Positions 38,792 through 39,378 of a DNA stretch of 39,378 bases are shown one piece after another. Each line of letters starts with the position of its first letter. The stretch's first letter is position 1. The position numbers and the translations under genes were made by a program. Below the pieces are notes generated by a model, which made no database searches, was not told the origin of the DNA, and was given only the letters and a program-made list of their open reading frames with translations. This DNA comes from Planctomycetaceae bacterium (GTDB lineage: Bacteria; Planctomycetota; Phycisphaerae; Phycisphaerales; SM1A02), in assembly GCA_002685335.1 (NCBI GenBank), contig NYWY01000003.1, forward strand, positions 1 through 39,378, in the 5' to 3' direction.

Positions 38792-39378
38792 TCAAGAACG
38801 AAATCGACCTTCGCAGCGACACCGTCACTCACCCGACCCCCGAGATGTGGGACGCCATGCGCCATGCTCCCCTCGGCGATGATGTCCTCGGCGATGAGCC
38901 GACGGTTCAGCGACTCGAGGAGATGATCGCGGGAATTCTCGGCAAGGAAGCGGCCCTTTTCACGCCTTCCGGGACGATGGCCAACCAGCTCGCGATCCGT
39001 TGCGTGTGCCAGGGAGGTGACGAGATCATCACCCACCGCGAAAACCACATCATCCATTACGAGACCGGCGGACCGGCCGCGCTGTCCGGCTGCATGGTGC
39101 TGGGTCTTGACGGGCCCGGGGGAATCTTCGATGCGGATCAGGTCCGCAGCTCCATCCGACACACGGACATTCACCACCCTCGATCACGTTTCCTCTCGAT
39201 CGAGAACAGTCACAACCGTGGAGGCGGATGCGTCTGGACCCTGGATGGTTTCCGAGCCGTGGCCGATGCGGCTCGCGAACACGACCTTCATGTGCATATC
39301 GACGGCGCCCGGCTCTTCAACGCCACCGTGGCGGCGGGATACTCGCCCGCGGAATTCGCCCGGGACGCCGACACCATC
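38788..39378 (+). CDS. ltaE: Low-specificity L-threonine aldolase, N-terminal part (cut by the window edge)
   Basis: The first 197 codons of a PLP-dependent fold-type I enzyme that splits L-threonine or L-allo-threonine into glycine and acetaldehyde. It starts with IDLRSDTVTHPTPEMWDAM, then DDVLGDEPTVQRLE, LFTPSGTMANQLAI (the cofactor phosphate-binding region), the stacking His region THRENHIIHYETGG, FLSIENSHNRGGG and HIDGARLFNATVAAG (the Asp that binds the pyridine N). The active-site Lys lies beyond the window. The start ATG overlaps the lipoprotein stop as ATGA. Confidence 0.95.
   Translation, partial: MIKNEIDLRSDTVTHPTPEMWDAMRHAPLGDDVLGDEPTVQRLEEMIAGILGKEAALFTPSGTMANQLAIRCVCQGGDEIITHRENHIIHYETGGPAALSGCMVLGLDGPGGIFDADQVRSSIRHTDIHHPRSRFLSIENSHNRGGGCVWTLDGFRAVADAAREHDLHVHIDGARLFNATVAAGYSPAEFARDADTI

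Noticed and set aside
38425..39177. A 250-codon minus-strand frame opposite the lipoprotein and threonine aldolase genes
   Set aside because: Antisense to the threonine aldolase motifs and the lipoprotein tail; no features of its own.
1..39378. tRNA or rRNA genes, CRISPR arrays, insertion sequences, integrases, attachment sites
   Set aside because: I looked through the intergenic gaps and found no cloverleaf-like segment, regular spaced repeats, transposase-like protein or flanking direct repeats. The gaps are too short for most of these.

Overview
The window is GC-rich, gene-dense bacterial chromosome with no tRNA or rRNA gene, insertion sequence, CRISPR array or phage gene that I could find. 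I count 33 protein genes. The two end genes are cut by the window edges. No gene-free stretch exceeds about 210 bases; the longest are 11707-11915 and 26016-26217. The gene mix suggests a Gram-negative-type member of the Planctomycetota, perhaps Phycisphaerae: an LptD-like outer-membrane protein, lipoproteins with lipoboxes, a pseudopilin, HrpB, LemA paralogues and many large proteins of unknown function. That placement is inference from gene content, not from a marker gene.

Layout. 1-6782 (minus strand) is a folC-leuS operon that continues into an unknown 435-aa protein, a DUF2007-like membrane protein and a truncated lipoprotein. It has a good sigma-70-type promoter upstream of folC and a strong two-tier hairpin between folC and leuS. 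6824-11706 (minus) holds a type IV pseudopilin, a membrane-anchored protein, the helicase HrpB and an unknown protein. 11916-13758 (minus) is a tightly overlapping ribH-nusB-ftsY operon. 13848-18074 (plus) holds a UbiA-family membrane protein and a large LptD-like outer-membrane protein. 18068-22410 (minus) runs HAD phosphatase, LemA, membrane protein, LemA, RuvB and zinc-ribbon protein. 22465-24361 (plus) encodes galactokinase and a lipoprotein cyclophilin. 24385-26015 (minus) encodes a Lon-N-domain protein and an HDOD protein.

26218-33495 (minus) is the most distinctive block. A 1223-aa Maf-like fusion protein is followed by CMP-sugar synthetase (NeuA), nonulosonic acid synthase (NeuB) and hydrolysing UDP-sugar 2-epimerase (NeuC). 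Each junction is a 4-base ATGA overlap. MiaE, a tRNA hydroxylase, follows 51 bases later. Together these could make a sialic- or legionaminic-type sugar, activate it with CMP and transfer it to protein. The fusion protein ends in what looks like a radical SAM/SPASM domain that has lost every cluster-binding cysteine.

33625-39378 holds a SnoaL-like membrane protein, a large secreted multidomain protein (minus), a membrane-anchored coiled-coil protein, a lipoprotein and the start of a threonine aldolase gene.

Two regulatory themes recur. Neighbouring genes often overlap by ATGA or TGATG, implying translational coupling. Several genes at the head of a unit have a TAnnnT hexamer only 6-8 bases before the start codon and no Shine-Dalgarno sequence, which fits leaderless transcription.
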